64,000 bases of DNA, taken from the NCBI GenBank assembly GCA_900314725.1, contig OMWJ01000001.1, forward strand, positions 124,001 to 188,000, given 5' to 3'. Below, one piece after another: positions 35,141 through 44,565 of the stretch. This stretch comes from an uncultured Bacteroidales bacterium. Lineage in GTDB: Bacteria; Bacteroidota; Bacteroidia; Bacteroidales; P3. Numbering within the stretch: the first letter of the stretch is position 1; each line of letters begins with the position of its first letter. Made by a program: the position numbers and the translations under genes. The notes under the pieces are model-generated. The model was not told the origin of the DNA and did no database searches. It worked only from the letters and a program-made list of their open reading frames with translations.

Positions 35141-35884
35141 ATGGCAAAGGTAGAATTTACAGACAAAAACAATAATAAGGTAAAGGTAGAGACAAATAAC
35201 AATGACACTTATTATCTTGGCTACTTAGACGATATGAATTATCAAATCAATCAACGAAAAAATAATGCCTATATCAAGACTTGTTCTAAACTCTTTGATA
35301 AATATTATGACGGAACTATTAAATCCATTTGGAATGATATTTCAAGAGAAATGTATAAAAAAGGTTTCAACGGTTTTCTATGGGTCAGGAAAGATGATAC
35401 ATCAGAAGTAAGGCAAAGACTTGGAAGCAGGATAAAGGAAATAAGAAAGCATGAGGGTCTTACTGCCAAAGAATTTGCAAGGAAAGTCAATATAGATGCA
35501 GGCAATCTGAGTAGAATAGAAAAAGGACAGATTTCTGTTGGGATAGATACTTTGAATAGGATTGCAGGTGCATTGAATATGAGAATAGATTTTGTCCCAA
35601 GAAAAGAGACACCTACACCAAAAGAAGAAAAGAAAGAAGAATATAATCCTCAAAGCACAATCAGTATTGGGAAAAACAGCGACACCGTAGAAGAGTTGGA
35701 AAGATTGTGTAACCAAAAAGCTAAAGAACTGGCAACAAATATAGATATATCTAATCAGAAAGAAGTCTCCGTTCCTTTTTGGACTGATGATATACCTTCG
35801 GAACTGATATGCGTCTGCAATATCTCCTTGGACAAAAAAGGAACTCCAAAGTACGATTTAGATTTTTCACAATCTACAATGTAA
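35141..35884 (+). CDS. XRE-family helix-turn-helix regulator
   Basis: A 247-residue protein. The centre holds a Cro/C1-type helix-turn-helix (LGSRIKEIRKHEGLTAKEFA and onward through NIDAGNLSRIEKGQIS, about 90-125), with long flanking regions. The N-terminal 85 residues contain charged and polar sequence without a known domain (KVEFTDKNNNKVKVETNNND). The C-terminal 80 residues have ELERLCNQKAKELATNID and a possible beta segment. The length and layout are not those of a simple phage repressor. It is followed by three exported proteins of unknown function. Confidence 0.8.
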   Translation: MAKVEFTDKNNNKVKVETNNNDTYYLGYLDDMNYQINQRKNNAYIKTCSKLFDKYYDGTIKSIWNDISREMYKKGFNGFLWVRKDDTSEVRQRLGSRIKEIRKHEGLTAKEFARKVNIDAGNLSRIEKGQISVGIDTLNRIAGALNMRIDFVPRKETPTPKEEKKEEYNPQSTISIGKNSDTVEELERLCNQKAKELATNIDISNQKEVSVPFWTDDIPSELICVCNISLDKKGTPKYDLDFSQSTM

Positions 35885-35922
35885 AAAAAGAAAATTTATT
35901 ATTAAATAAAAACTCAAGTATT

Positions 35923-36654
35923 ATGAAGAAATTAATATTATTTGTTGCAGTGTGCATCCTTTTTGGAGCAGGCAACGTAATGGCACAACAAAACAAAAAC
36001 AAAACAGAGGTTACAAAGTTTCTTGGTATTCCTGTTGATGGTACAAAAAGCCAGATGATACAGAAAATAAAAGCCAAAGGTTTCTCCTACAATCAAAAGC
36101 AAGACAGATTAAAAGGCAAATTCAATGGCAGGGATGTTTATGTTTCTGTTGTAACAAACAAAAACAAAGTTTGGAGAATAGTAGTACAAGATGTCGTTCC
36201 TTCAAGTGAAACTAATATAAAAATAAGATTCAATGAACTTTGCAGACAATTTGCAGAAAATGAAAAATATCTACCGCAAAATTTAACAGGAAATTATGAA
36301 ATAGAAAGCGATGAAGATATTTCATACAATATAACTGTACGCAACAAAAGGTATGAAGCAGGATATTTTCAAATGACTGAAAAGGATAAAGAATTTTTGC
36401 AAGATACAACGGCTCTTATGAATGCAGTAAAGCCAATTATTCAATCAAAATATACAGAAGAAGAATTGGATAATCCTACAGAGGAAATTACGCAAGATGT
36501 TTATAATATAGCGGCAGATTATCTTTTTGAAAATTTATATGAAAAAGTAAAAAATCGTTCTGTATGGTTTTTGATAAATGAGTTTTATGGAGATTACTCC
36601 ATTATTATGTATTACGATAATGAACTAAACAAAGCACGAGGAGAAGATTTATAA
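35923..36654 (+). CDS. Exported protein of unknown function
   Basis: A 243-residue protein with a signal peptide (MKKLILFVAVCILFGAGNVMAQQ). The mature part starts TKFLGIPVDGTKSQMIQKIK, which resembles the repeated small domain seen in many Bacteroidetes exported proteins, and continues with a KGFSYNQKQDRLKGKFNGRD stretch. I recognise no enzyme motif. The start at 35923 is chosen for the signal peptide; longer readings run into the XRE gene. It lies 38 bp after that gene and 31 bp before the next. Confidence 0.65.
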   Translation: MKKLILFVAVCILFGAGNVMAQQNKNKTEVTKFLGIPVDGTKSQMIQKIKAKGFSYNQKQDRLKGKFNGRDVYVSVVTNKNKVWRIVVQDVVPSSETNIKIRFNELCRQFAENEKYLPQNLTGNYEIESDEDISYNITVRNKRYEAGYFQMTEKDKEFLQDTTALMNAVKPIIQSKYTEEELDNPTEEITQDVYNIAADYLFENLYEKVKNRSVWFLINEFYGDYSIIMYYDNELNKARGEDL

Positions 36655-36685
36655 TTAATTTATTAACAAATAAAATTTAAATACG

Positions 36686-37126
36686 ATGAAAAAAATTTGG
36701 GTTTATTTACTTGGAGTATTAACAGGTATTATATTCACTTTTTTAGTGTTACTTGTTGTTTCAGCAACAATGAAATCAAAAGAAAATGTTGAAATAAAAA
36801 CAGAAACAGAAACAAAAATAGAGATATTACCAGGTATGAGATTATTTGACAAACCGGGGGAAGAAATTAATGAAACAGGTTTCAAAGTTTTTCAATCTCT
36901 AACAGATGGCTTTGCTCTTGCAAGCGGCAAAGGAAAAGCTTATAGTGAGGATCTTTATAGAGGATTAGATGTTCTTTTATATAATGAAGAAGGTAATCCT
37001 TATTATGATGCCCAAGTAATAAAAGCTCCAGAAGGAAAATGTTTTAAACAAGTAGGTATATATAAATATACTGCAAACTCTGGTATGGTTCGTACTGTTC
37101 CTGTTATACAATTGATGGATAAGTAA
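36686..37126 (+). CDS. Membrane-anchored protein of unknown function
   Basis: A 146-residue protein with one N-terminal transmembrane segment (VYLLGVLTGIIFTFLVLLVV, 5-24) and a periplasmic or surface part that begins TETETKIEILPGM and contains LFDKPGEEINETGFKVFQS. There is no signal cleavage motif and no lipobox. It sits 14 bp before the next gene, so the three probably form an operon with the XRE gene. No function can be assigned. Confidence 0.6.
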   Translation: MKKIWVYLLGVLTGIIFTFLVLLVVSATMKSKENVEIKTETETKIEILPGMRLFDKPGEEINETGFKVFQSLTDGFALASGKGKAYSEDLYRGLDVLLYNEEGNPYYDAQVIKAPEGKCFKQVGIYKYTANSGMVRTVPVIQLMDK

Positions 37127-37140
37127 AGTAAAAATTTGTT

Positions 37141-37836
37141 ATGAAAAGAATAGTATTATTATTTGTTGCAATATGTTTGTCTATAACTTTATTTGCACAA
37201 AAAGGAGAAACAGAGGTTAAAGCAAATGCTGTAACAATGGTTTCTTTTGTTCAGGATTCTCCATACGGGGATGCAACTATAACGTTGAAAAATAATTTAG
37301 ATATTCCTATTACATCTATAAAGGCAAGAATTGTCTATAAAGATATGAATGGAGAAATTTTAGATTATCAAGATATAGACAAATCTATAGAAATAGCTCC
37401 TAAAATGGCAAGAACATTTACTGTTAAACCCTTTGGAGAAAGTGCTGATTATGTTTATTATAAATCAAAAGCTATTACCTATCATGATAGAAAATTTAAA
37501 GTTGATTTTGTTCTTGAACAATATAATAATGTTAAAGAAGAACAAACTCAAACAGATACTACAACACAAAAAGAATTAGATAAAGCTGAAGATGATGAAT
37601 GGCCGGGGGCTTTCATATTCATTTGTTTTCTTCTTGGTGTTGCAATATGTATAGTATTTTATTTTGTTATACCTTATAATATGGCAAAAAACAGGGGGAG
37701 AAGTGCAGGTCTATGGATATTGCTTGGTTTTATTATTTCACCGTTGCTTTTGTATATAATCTTAGCCATTATAGGAGATTCTGAAGAGAAAAAGAGAGAA
37801 GAACTTATAAGAGAAATGGAAAGAAGAAAGCAATAA
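37141..37836 (+). CDS. Exported FxLYD-like protein with C-terminal membrane segments
   Basis: A 231-residue protein with a signal peptide (IVLLFVAICLSITLFAQ). A domain at about 25-120 (DATITLKNNLDIPITSIKAR, then YQDIDKSIEIAPKMARTFTV) has the shape of an FxLYD immunoglobulin-like fold. Two transmembrane segments follow (GAFIFICFLLGVAICIVFYF and LWILLGFIISPLLLYIILAI), with a positively charged C-terminus. It probably projects the beta domain into the periplasm. Confidence 0.7.
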   Translation: MKRIVLLFVAICLSITLFAQKGETEVKANAVTMVSFVQDSPYGDATITLKNNLDIPITSIKARIVYKDMNGEILDYQDIDKSIEIAPKMARTFTVKPFGESADYVYYKSKAITYHDRKFKVDFVLEQYNNVKEEQTQTDTTTQKELDKAEDDEWPGAFIFICFLLGVAICIVFYFVIPYNMAKNRGRSAGLWILLGFIISPLLLYIILAIIGDSEEKKREELIREMERRKQ

Positions 37837-37860
37837 CACAACGTTTAACTAACTTAACCA

Positions 37861-37894
37861 AAAGAGATAAAATGATTTATTATTTTATCTCTTT
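37861..37894. terminator. Bidirectional terminator between converging genes
   Basis: A 13 bp stem AAAGAGATAAAAT/ATTTTATCTCTTT with a T-run after it, overlapping the stop codon (37885-37887) of the leftward membrane-protein gene. The A-run on the left can serve that gene. Confidence 0.75.
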
Positions 37895-39378
37895 TTTGTT
37901 ATAGGATATAATATTGTTTTGCCGTAGAGAGAATTGATGGATACTGTAGAAGAGGAGTCTATTGCATAGGAGGCACCATAAAGGCTTGAAGAAAAGTCCT
38001 GACTAAGACTTGCTCTGGAAAAATCAGAAGAAGAAAAGATATCGGTATATATTAAAGAATCTTGAGAGAGGATATTATTTATAGAGATAGTGTTTAAATC
38101 AGCATAATAATAAAGTTTTAGATTCTCTTCTCCATAATAATAACGATACATATTTTCTATTTTTGGTTTGTCTTTTAAGATATAGGCATTGTGTTTATTA
38201 TTATGGATAAAATCTACAAGTTGTTTATCTGTTGTGAAATTCTTTTCATTCCAAGGCAAAAGACAAAAATATGTATTCCAAATCAAAAGAGCATAAGCAA
38301 GATAGAGCATAAATTTAAGATTAGTAAAATAGTTTATCAATAGAATAATTAACAAAAATGGAATTATAAGCATAAACTCCGCATTTCCATTGCTGAGAAA
38401 GGCAAATAAGAGATAGCAAATAAGCAGAGAAAAGATAAATATTGAGAACTTTCTTTGTGCAACGTTATGTGAAGAAGAGAGTTTTTTCACTTTCTTTATT
38501 TGTAAAATACTTTTTATAAAAAAGGACAAACAAATAACAATCAAAGGAAAAGAAATAAAAGGTGAAATTTTTATGATACTAAACATATAACCATGCACTT
38601 GGATAAATGTTCTGAAGAAACTTATAGGAGTCAGAATAAGCATTGTTTTTAGATTAGGAGGCTGTGCATTTCCTGAAAAGTAATCATGTAGAACAAAAGT
38701 TATCAAGCCTTTAAAACTTAGAGTAGAGAATAAACAATAATAAACAAGAGCATAAACCAAAGGTAATAAACAAGAGATGCAAACAAAATACCAGATATAT
38801 TTTCTATTTATGCTGAACAGTATTCCTATGAAGCAAGCGAGCAAAAGAATAACGGCTAATTGGTGAAACAGACAAGCTAAAACGCAAAGTAACGCAACTG
38901 TGATAACATTGATTTTATTATCTTTAGAGAAAATTTTTTGCATATAGTAGATGACTATCATTGAAAGACATACAGGCAATATATATGTTTCATAATCTAT
39001 AGTAAAACGAATAAAAGAAAAACATGCTCCACAAAATATAAGTAAATAACAAATAGTTTTTTCAGGGACATTATTTAAAAGAAGTATTTTTCTAAGAAAG
39101 AACAAGGTTAATAATCCAATAAGAATATTCAGAGACTGTAAAATGTACAAAGGTTCCAAAGGAAGAAATTTAAAAATATTTAAAACAATATATCCTAATC
39201 CACAATGTAGAAGATGATGAGGATAAAATATTTCTTTTCCACTCAAAGCTGAGTAAGCATAAGCATAAGCATCACCTGTAGGATTATTATTAGGGAAAAG
39301 GGAAAAGATTATCCCAAGAAAAACAAAGGGAACATATTTTTTATGTTTGCAGATAAAATGTTTAACAACTTGAAACAT
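37885..39378 (-). CDS. Polytopic membrane protein, glycosyltransferase-like
   Basis: A 497-residue protein with about ten hydrophobic helices and a short hydrophilic C-terminal part. The N-terminal region has YVPFVFLGIIFSLFPNNNPT followed by GDAYAYAYSALSGKEIFYPHH, with the early acidic residue and following loop seen in GT-C-type membrane transferases. The family is not certain. It is the last gene of a cluster with lipopolysaccharide and envelope genes (kdtA, tamA-like), so a role in surface-glycan synthesis is likely but inferred. It starts 19 bp after mtnN. Confidence 0.6.
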   Translation of the reverse strand: MFQVVKHFICKHKKYVPFVFLGIIFSLFPNNNPTGDAYAYAYSALSGKEIFYPHHLLHCGLGYIVLNIFKFLPLEPLYILQSLNILIGLLTLFFLRKILLLNNVPEKTICYLLIFCGACFSFIRFTIDYETYILPVCLSMIVIYYMQKIFSKDNKINVITVALLCVLACLFHQLAVILLLACFIGILFSINRKYIWYFVCISCLLPLVYALVYYCLFSTLSFKGLITFVLHDYFSGNAQPPNLKTMLILTPISFFRTFIQVHGYMFSIIKISPFISFPLIVICLSFFIKSILQIKKVKKLSSSHNVAQRKFSIFIFSLLICYLLFAFLSNGNAEFMLIIPFLLIILLINYFTNLKFMLYLAYALLIWNTYFCLLPWNEKNFTTDKQLVDFIHNNKHNAYILKDKPKIENMYRYYYGEENLKLYYYADLNTISINNILSQDSLIYTDIFSSSDFSRASLSQDFSSSLYGASYAIDSSSTVSINSLYGKTILYPITKKR

Positions 39379-39397
39379 AATTTTGTTATATTCTTTT

Positions 39398-40105
39398 CTA
39401 AGAAAGAGATTCTTTGTCTTGAGGTAACATTTCTATAAACTGTCTTACTACGTCAAAAGATTGGTTTGCCATAATAGTCCAGAAATCTTTGTATTGTTGA
39501 GAATGGTTAGGTCTAAGAGGATTATCACTGATTATCCTGAAGGATATAAAAGGCGTTTTTCTTATATAGCAAGTTTGAGCAATGGCACATGTTTCCATAT
39601 CAATTGCCTTAGGATTAGGAAAAGCAGAAAGTATTGTCTGCATCTTTTCTTTTGTTGTTACAAACCAATCTCCTGTAAGTATTTGTCCTATATGTATCTT
39701 TTGTTTGTAATGAAGTGTTTTTGCTATTGGTAATATTGTTTTAGGAGTATGATATTGCGGAGGCATTCCTTGTATTTGTCCAAAATGATTGTCTTCTCCG
39801 CAATAAACATCATGATAACAAGTATTTTCACAAACAACAATGTCCAAGGGTTCTACATCTTCGCTTGCTCCTCCAGCTACACCAGAAGAAATAACTAAAT
39901 CAGGAGAAAAAGCATTGATAAGATTCTCTGTTCCTACGGCGGCATTGACTTTTCCAACACCGCATTGTTGTAGGATAATTTCGTGTTTACCAATCTTGCC
40001 TATTATGTATTTATAAGCATTTGTGTCAAGCGTTTGTTCTTCTTGTAAAAGTTCTTTTATAAGGGAGAACTCTTTTTGCATTGCTATAAGTATTCCTATT
40101 TTCAT
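39398..40105 (-). CDS. mtnN: 5'-methylthioadenosine/S-adenosylhomocysteine nucleosidase
   Basis: A 235-residue nucleosidase that removes adenine from methylthioadenosine and S-adenosylhomocysteine, so recycling the products of methylation and polyamine synthesis. Visible are the acidic E12 (MQKEF), VISSGVAGGA (71-80), the active-site motif AIDMETCAIAQ (E171), and the catalytic aspartate in ISDN (D194). It is close to the usual 230-235 residues. Its gene follows the tamA-like gene by 14 bp. Confidence 0.93.
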   Translation of the reverse strand: MKIGILIAMQKEFSLIKELLQEEQTLDTNAYKYIIGKIGKHEIILQQCGVGKVNAAVGTENLINAFSPDLVISSGVAGGASEDVEPLDIVVCENTCYHDVYCGEDNHFGQIQGMPPQYHTPKTILPIAKTLHYKQKIHIGQILTGDWFVTTKEKMQTILSAFPNPKAIDMETCAIAQTCYIRKTPFISFRIISDNPLRPNHSQQYKDFWTIMANQSFDVVRQFIEMLPQDKESLS

Positions 40106-40119
40106 AAAGCGATTATTTA

Positions 40120-42528
40120 TTAGAATGGATGGCCTATACCAAACTGAATAACAACATCTCTTGGTTTTGCTTTACTTAAAACAAATCTCTTACTCATTTT
40201 TAGACTTGGGTCCCAAACTTTGAGAGCAAAATCTACACGAATAATCATAACACTTATATTCAATCTCGCTCCTAAACCAAAGTCTGTTGCTATTTCTTTA
40301 TAAAAGTCTTTGCTTATTCTTCCTCCTTCCATTCCAGATACTTCTTTAAGTGTCCAAATATTACCTGCATCAATAAAAGCAGCTCCTTCTACAGGACCAA
40401 CAAAAGGTAATCTGTATTCCATATTTATTCCAAAAGCAAGGTCTCCAGCTCTGTCGTATTTCATATCTCCTGTAGGAGAACTATGTCCTGGTCCTAATTC
40501 TCGTAGTTGCCAACCTCTAAGATTATTAGCTCCTCCTCCAAAGAAACTCTTTTCGTATGGAAGCGCTTCAGCATTACCATAAGCGACACCTATTCCACCA
40601 TATATCTTATATACAAAAGATGTTCTTTTTGTTAGATAGTTGTAACGGATAAAAGAAAAGTCTGTCCTGAAATACTGAGAAAAAGGAATATTAAAAATAG
40701 TATAATTCCCATTATTATCTTTTGATTGGTTGCTAAGTAAAGAATAAGCATCTAAAACATTGCCTGCTATTTCTATGTTAGCAGAAAAATAGTTGAATCG
40801 TTTTCTTTTTTTGCTGACAAGCTGACCGTTATAAACATAACTATAACGCATAGCCATAACAAAGTGATCGGACATCTGATAACGAATTCTACGGTCCATA
40901 CTGTTTATAAGGTTTTCGTAGTCTTTGTCTGTTATCTCCATATTGACATAGTTGATTTCCAAAGGAGTGAAATAGAAGAATTTCTTCTCTGAAGTGTTCC
41001 AACTATAACCAAAATTAGTATTGAAAATAGACCTATTATAATAAGAACGGCGTTGAAGATTATATCCTGCTTTTAGACTTGTGTGTGGGTGATAACGCAT
41101 AGAATAGAATTTTGTAGAAAAAGGAGCGAGAAAGCGAGGTAATTCTAAACCAAAGTCAATACCAGATTCAAAAGCGTTAAAGATTTCCCAGCCTTTAGCA
41201 TCGTGCTGGCCTGAAAATATTTTACTGTTTATTTCTGCTGCAAGTTTTATGTTTGAAGTAAATATTTCTGCACCTCTGAAAAGGTTTCTGTTTGTGAAAG
41301 ACAGATTACCTTCTGCACCAAAATTGGAAGAGTTTCCATAGTTGAGGTTATTGTTATTATTAGCAGAATAATTTATTTCAAAAGAGGAAGAGATACTTAT
41401 AGGTTTTGTCATAGTCAGTCTTATATAATTAGCAAGGTTTAGTGTATCTCCATCAAAAGGAGCAATAGGCTCATAATACATATCTACATATTTAAAGTTT
41501 CGTAGTTGGAAAAGAGCTGAATAAGTATTCTTACTTATAGAAGGAGAATATAAATGATTGTTTTGTACAAGTATGCAACGTTGTAGAGTCTTTCTTTTTA
41601 TTATAGGTTTTGGAGTGTTGTTAATAAAATATAAAGGGGTTACAGCAAAATTCTTTTGAGGTTTATGATAGGTTAGTATTGTGTCTGTTGGCGGGATATA
41701 TTCAGGAGATGTTATAGGAATGTAATTTGGATAAAGATAGATTTTTGAAATTTTATAAGGTTTGTGTGTTGTTTGTCCATTATTATCTGTAGGATTTTTG
41801 ACATACATTTTTATTTGTGTCTTTTCTACTCCTTGTGTTGTATCTATTTCGAAACTTATATAAGAAGTATTAAAAGCATAATAGCCCTTATCTTGCATTG
41901 CCGAAGCAACATCTGAGCGTATATCAGAAAGAATAGCCTCATTATACCAATCACCTCTCTTTATTATATCCTTTTTTATTAAAGGTTTTATAATAGAATA
42001 CATTTTTTCATCTTCTGTACTAAGATAAAAGGTATCTATTTTTGCTCTATAAGGAATTTCTATTATGTAATTCTCGGTACGACGTTTTTTGTAATAAGAC
42101 CAAGGAGCATACCAACGTCTTACATTGGAAAGAGAGTCTCTAACAACAGCGGAAAAACATCCACGAGATTTTAAATAAGTTTTTATGTTTTTAATAGATG
42201 TTTCAGTGTATCTTTCACTGAGTTCTACAGGTTTTTCACCAAGAGAGCGGAAGAGATATTTCTCAAAAAAATTGCAGGCAGAATCATCTACAGGACGAGA
42301 AACGCTATAGATATACATTCCCATCTTCATTCCAAAAACTTTATGGTTAGGGTCTTGTTTTATATAATTAACTACATCACTTTTACCTATACCATACTCT
42401 TTGTTGTTTAGATAAATCTTATTTTTGGAAAGCAGATAACCATCTTTGCTAATATGTTTATTGGGAGAACAAGAACATATTAGTATTGCTATAGCTAAGA
42501 AGAGTAGTATATTATATTTATGCTTCAT
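40120..42528 (-). CDS. BamA/TamA-family outer-membrane barrel protein
   Basis: An 802-residue protein with a lipoprotein-type N-terminus (ILICSCSPNK, lipid cysteine at about residue 20). The N-terminal half contains beta/alpha repeats like POTRA domains (KNIKTYLKSRGCFSAVVRD), and the C-terminal half is a 16-stranded-type barrel with the surface-antigen motif (SFFGGGANNLRGWQLRELG at about 685). Such proteins insert other barrels in the outer membrane or export proteins. It directly abuts kdtA (the kdtA stop is the next base), so they are one transcript. As a lipidated TamA-like member it differs from the housekeeping BamA. Confidence 0.85.
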   Translation of the reverse strand: MKHKYNILLFLAIAILICSCSPNKHISKDGYLLSKNKIYLNNKEYGIGKSDVVNYIKQDPNHKVFGMKMGMYIYSVSRPVDDSACNFFEKYLFRSLGEKPVELSERYTETSIKNIKTYLKSRGCFSAVVRDSLSNVRRWYAPWSYYKKRRTENYIIEIPYRAKIDTFYLSTEDEKMYSIIKPLIKKDIIKRGDWYNEAILSDIRSDVASAMQDKGYYAFNTSYISFEIDTTQGVEKTQIKMYVKNPTDNNGQTTHKPYKISKIYLYPNYIPITSPEYIPPTDTILTYHKPQKNFAVTPLYFINNTPKPIIKRKTLQRCILVQNNHLYSPSISKNTYSALFQLRNFKYVDMYYEPIAPFDGDTLNLANYIRLTMTKPISISSSFEINYSANNNNNLNYGNSSNFGAEGNLSFTNRNLFRGAEIFTSNIKLAAEINSKIFSGQHDAKGWEIFNAFESGIDFGLELPRFLAPFSTKFYSMRYHPHTSLKAGYNLQRRSYYNRSIFNTNFGYSWNTSEKKFFYFTPLEINYVNMEITDKDYENLINSMDRRIRYQMSDHFVMAMRYSYVYNGQLVSKKRKRFNYFSANIEIAGNVLDAYSLLSNQSKDNNGNYTIFNIPFSQYFRTDFSFIRYNYLTKRTSFVYKIYGGIGVAYGNAEALPYEKSFFGGGANNLRGWQLRELGPGHSSPTGDMKYDRAGDLAFGINMEYRLPFVGPVEGAAFIDAGNIWTLKEVSGMEGGRISKDFYKEIATDFGLGARLNISVMIIRVDFALKVWDPSLKMSKRFVLSKAKPRDVVIQFGIGHPF

Positions 42529-43752
42529 CTACAAGTATTGATTTATTTCTTTTAATATTTTCTGCGTTGCTCCAGCATTATTTTCCACATATTGACCATT
42601 AAGAGTACAAGATGTTGAATAATATTCTTCATCTGTCAGCAAGTGTTCTACCCAAGAAGCAAGGTCTTCTTTATTGTTTATCTCTTTTGCACTCTTCTGT
42701 TGAAGAAGGTCTTGTGCTTCTTTAAACTTTTTGTTGTTAGGGCCAAAAGCAACGGGCTTATAAAACACAGCAGCTTCTAAAACATTATGTATTCCTACAC
42801 CAAACCCTCCTCCAACGTATGTTATATCTCCTTTGCCATAAATATATGACAATATCCCTATACAATCTATAATAAGTACTCTTTTGTTTTTAGTATTTTC
42901 ATCATTGGCTTGAGAATATAAAACATTTGATGGGAACATTTTTTGCAAATCACTTATATGTTCCTTATGTATTTGATGAGGTGCAAGAATTATCTTTATA
43001 TTTTCTTTCTCATAAAGAGCATCGTGTATTATTCTTTCATCTGCAGGCCATGAAGAACCTGCAATAAAGACTTTTTCTCCTCCCTTGCAGAAGTTATCTA
43101 TTATAGGAAATGATTTTTCTTCTTTACTTATTGCAAAGACTCTGTCAAAGCGAGTATCACCGCAAATGATAGCATTATCATATCCCAAAGAATGCAGAAC
43201 TTCTTTAGTCGTGTTGTCTTGAACAAAGAAAGTGTTGAAATGTCTAAGTTGTTTTCTGAACCACGAAGAATAGGATTTTGTCAGATAATGATTCTTTCTA
43301 AGAATAAGAGATACCTGAAACAAAGGAATATCTTTTAATGCCTGAATATAATTATACCAAAACTCATATTTAACAAAAAAAACTATGGAAGGGTGAGCCA
43401 TAGTAACAAAAAGATTTACATTCTTTGGAGTATCAAAAGGAAGATAGACAACATAGTCTGCCATTTTATAGTTCTTTCTTATCTCATAACCAGAGGGAGA
43501 AAAAAAGGATACAAGTATTTTATATTCTTTTTTCTCTTGTTTAAAGGACTCTATAAGATTTCTTGCTTGTTCAAATTCACCCAAGGAAGCACAATGAAAC
43601 CACGCAATTTTATCTTCTTTTGTTATGGATTGAAGTTTAGAGAAAGCAAGCTTTTGTCCTTGTACCATAAGTTTTATTTTTTCATTTTTCAAGGACAATA
43701 ACCTACATGCAAATTGTAAAAGATATATACCTATATTATATATTGTGTGCAT
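42529..43752 (-). CDS. kdtA: 3-deoxy-D-manno-octulosonic-acid transferase
   Basis: A 407-residue GT-B glycosyltransferase of the WaaA/KdtA family that adds Kdo to lipid A. N-terminal motif: IAWFHCASLGEFEQARNLIE (about 48-67). C-terminal donor motif: YVGGGFGVGIHNVLEAAVFY (about 314-333), the typical G-G-G plus H-N-x-L-E-A-A element. The N-terminal hydrophobic segment (IYNIGIYLLQFACRLLSL) anchors it to the inner membrane. Length is usual for the family. The gene lies 14 bp after an OMP gene and directly before the tamA-like gene. Confidence 0.95.
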   Translation of the reverse strand: MHTIYNIGIYLLQFACRLLSLKNEKIKLMVQGQKLAFSKLQSITKEDKIAWFHCASLGEFEQARNLIESFKQEKKEYKILVSFFSPSGYEIRKNYKMADYVVYLPFDTPKNVNLFVTMAHPSIVFFVKYEFWYNYIQALKDIPLFQVSLILRKNHYLTKSYSSWFRKQLRHFNTFFVQDNTTKEVLHSLGYDNAIICGDTRFDRVFAISKEEKSFPIIDNFCKGGEKVFIAGSSWPADERIIHDALYEKENIKIILAPHQIHKEHISDLQKMFPSNVLYSQANDENTKNKRVLIIDCIGILSYIYGKGDITYVGGGFGVGIHNVLEAAVFYKPVAFGPNNKKFKEAQDLLQQKSAKEINNKEDLASWVEHLLTDEEYYSTSCTLNGQYVENNAGATQKILKEINQYL

Positions 43753-43766
43753 GATTAAAAAAAGAA

Positions 43767-44564
43767 TTAATAGAAATATATCTTGTCTGCTTTCCTACCA
43801 AAGAAAGGGAAAATCCAACCTACTTTTGCTGAAAGCATATAGTCTGTATATCTTTTATCGTCTCCACTCATCAAATCAAATTGGTATTTTCTACTCATCT
43901 TAGTTCTTGCCATATAGCCTTGAACACCAGCATACCAATTTGCATAAGTTTTTTTACTCAGATGAATATATCCTAAAAAGACGCTTGTCATATATCCTCT
44001 CATCTGTCTGTCATAACCGTATGCATAATCATCTTCTAATTGAGGAACTCTTCCTAAGGTTGATTGATAGATTATTTGATGTTGAATAAAACCTCCATTT
44101 AATGTAATCACAAGTCCTGAATTAGGATTAGAAAACCAAAGAGGGAATATTTTTCCTACGCCAAAAGAAAGAGACAAATTTCTATTATAAGCAACAACAC
44201 CAGCATCTGTTCCTTCATTACTAATGATAAAAGGATTGGCATCATTAGTCATAAGACCAGATAAGATGTTGTCAAGGTTTTTAACGTTGTTATTACCAAA
44301 TTGAAAACAAAAATCAAAAATATACAACCAATTGGTTTTTGTCTTCCATCCTAAGTTTGCATCCACATTAAAGAAAGAAGAATATCTGTTTCCCATTTCT
44401 CCAAAAGGGAAAGCCCAGCCTACAGCTCCTGCAAAGAAAGGAGTGCTTACAACTTCATCCTTACCTGTTATCTTACCTGAAGAGTTTTTCTCTGGTTTGA
44501 CTTCTTGTGCAGACAAACACGCAAAAACACAGAGGAATATTATTATAGCAGACGTTTTTTTCAT
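43767..44564 (-). CDS. Outer-membrane protein of unknown function
   Basis: A 265-residue protein with a signal peptide (AIIIFLCVFACLSAQE) followed by strands with alternating hydrophobic residues (YIFDFCFQFG, YADRQMRGYMT-type segments). The sequence fits a small barrel, perhaps eight strands. It begins 1 bp after the stop of the M14 peptidase gene and ends 14 bp before kdtA. I recognise no family. Confidence 0.65.
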   Translation of the reverse strand: MKKTSAIIIFLCVFACLSAQEVKPEKNSSGKITGKDEVVSTPFFAGAVGWAFPFGEMGNRYSSFFNVDANLGWKTKTNWLYIFDFCFQFGNNNVKNLDNILSGLMTNDANPFIISNEGTDAGVVAYNRNLSLSFGVGKIFPLWFSNPNSGLVITLNGGFIQHQIIYQSTLGRVPQLEDDYAYGYDRQMRGYMTSVFLGYIHLSKKTYANWYAGVQGYMARTKMSRKYQFDLMSGDDKRYTDYMLSAKVGWIFPFFGRKADKIYFY

Positions 44565-44565
44565 A

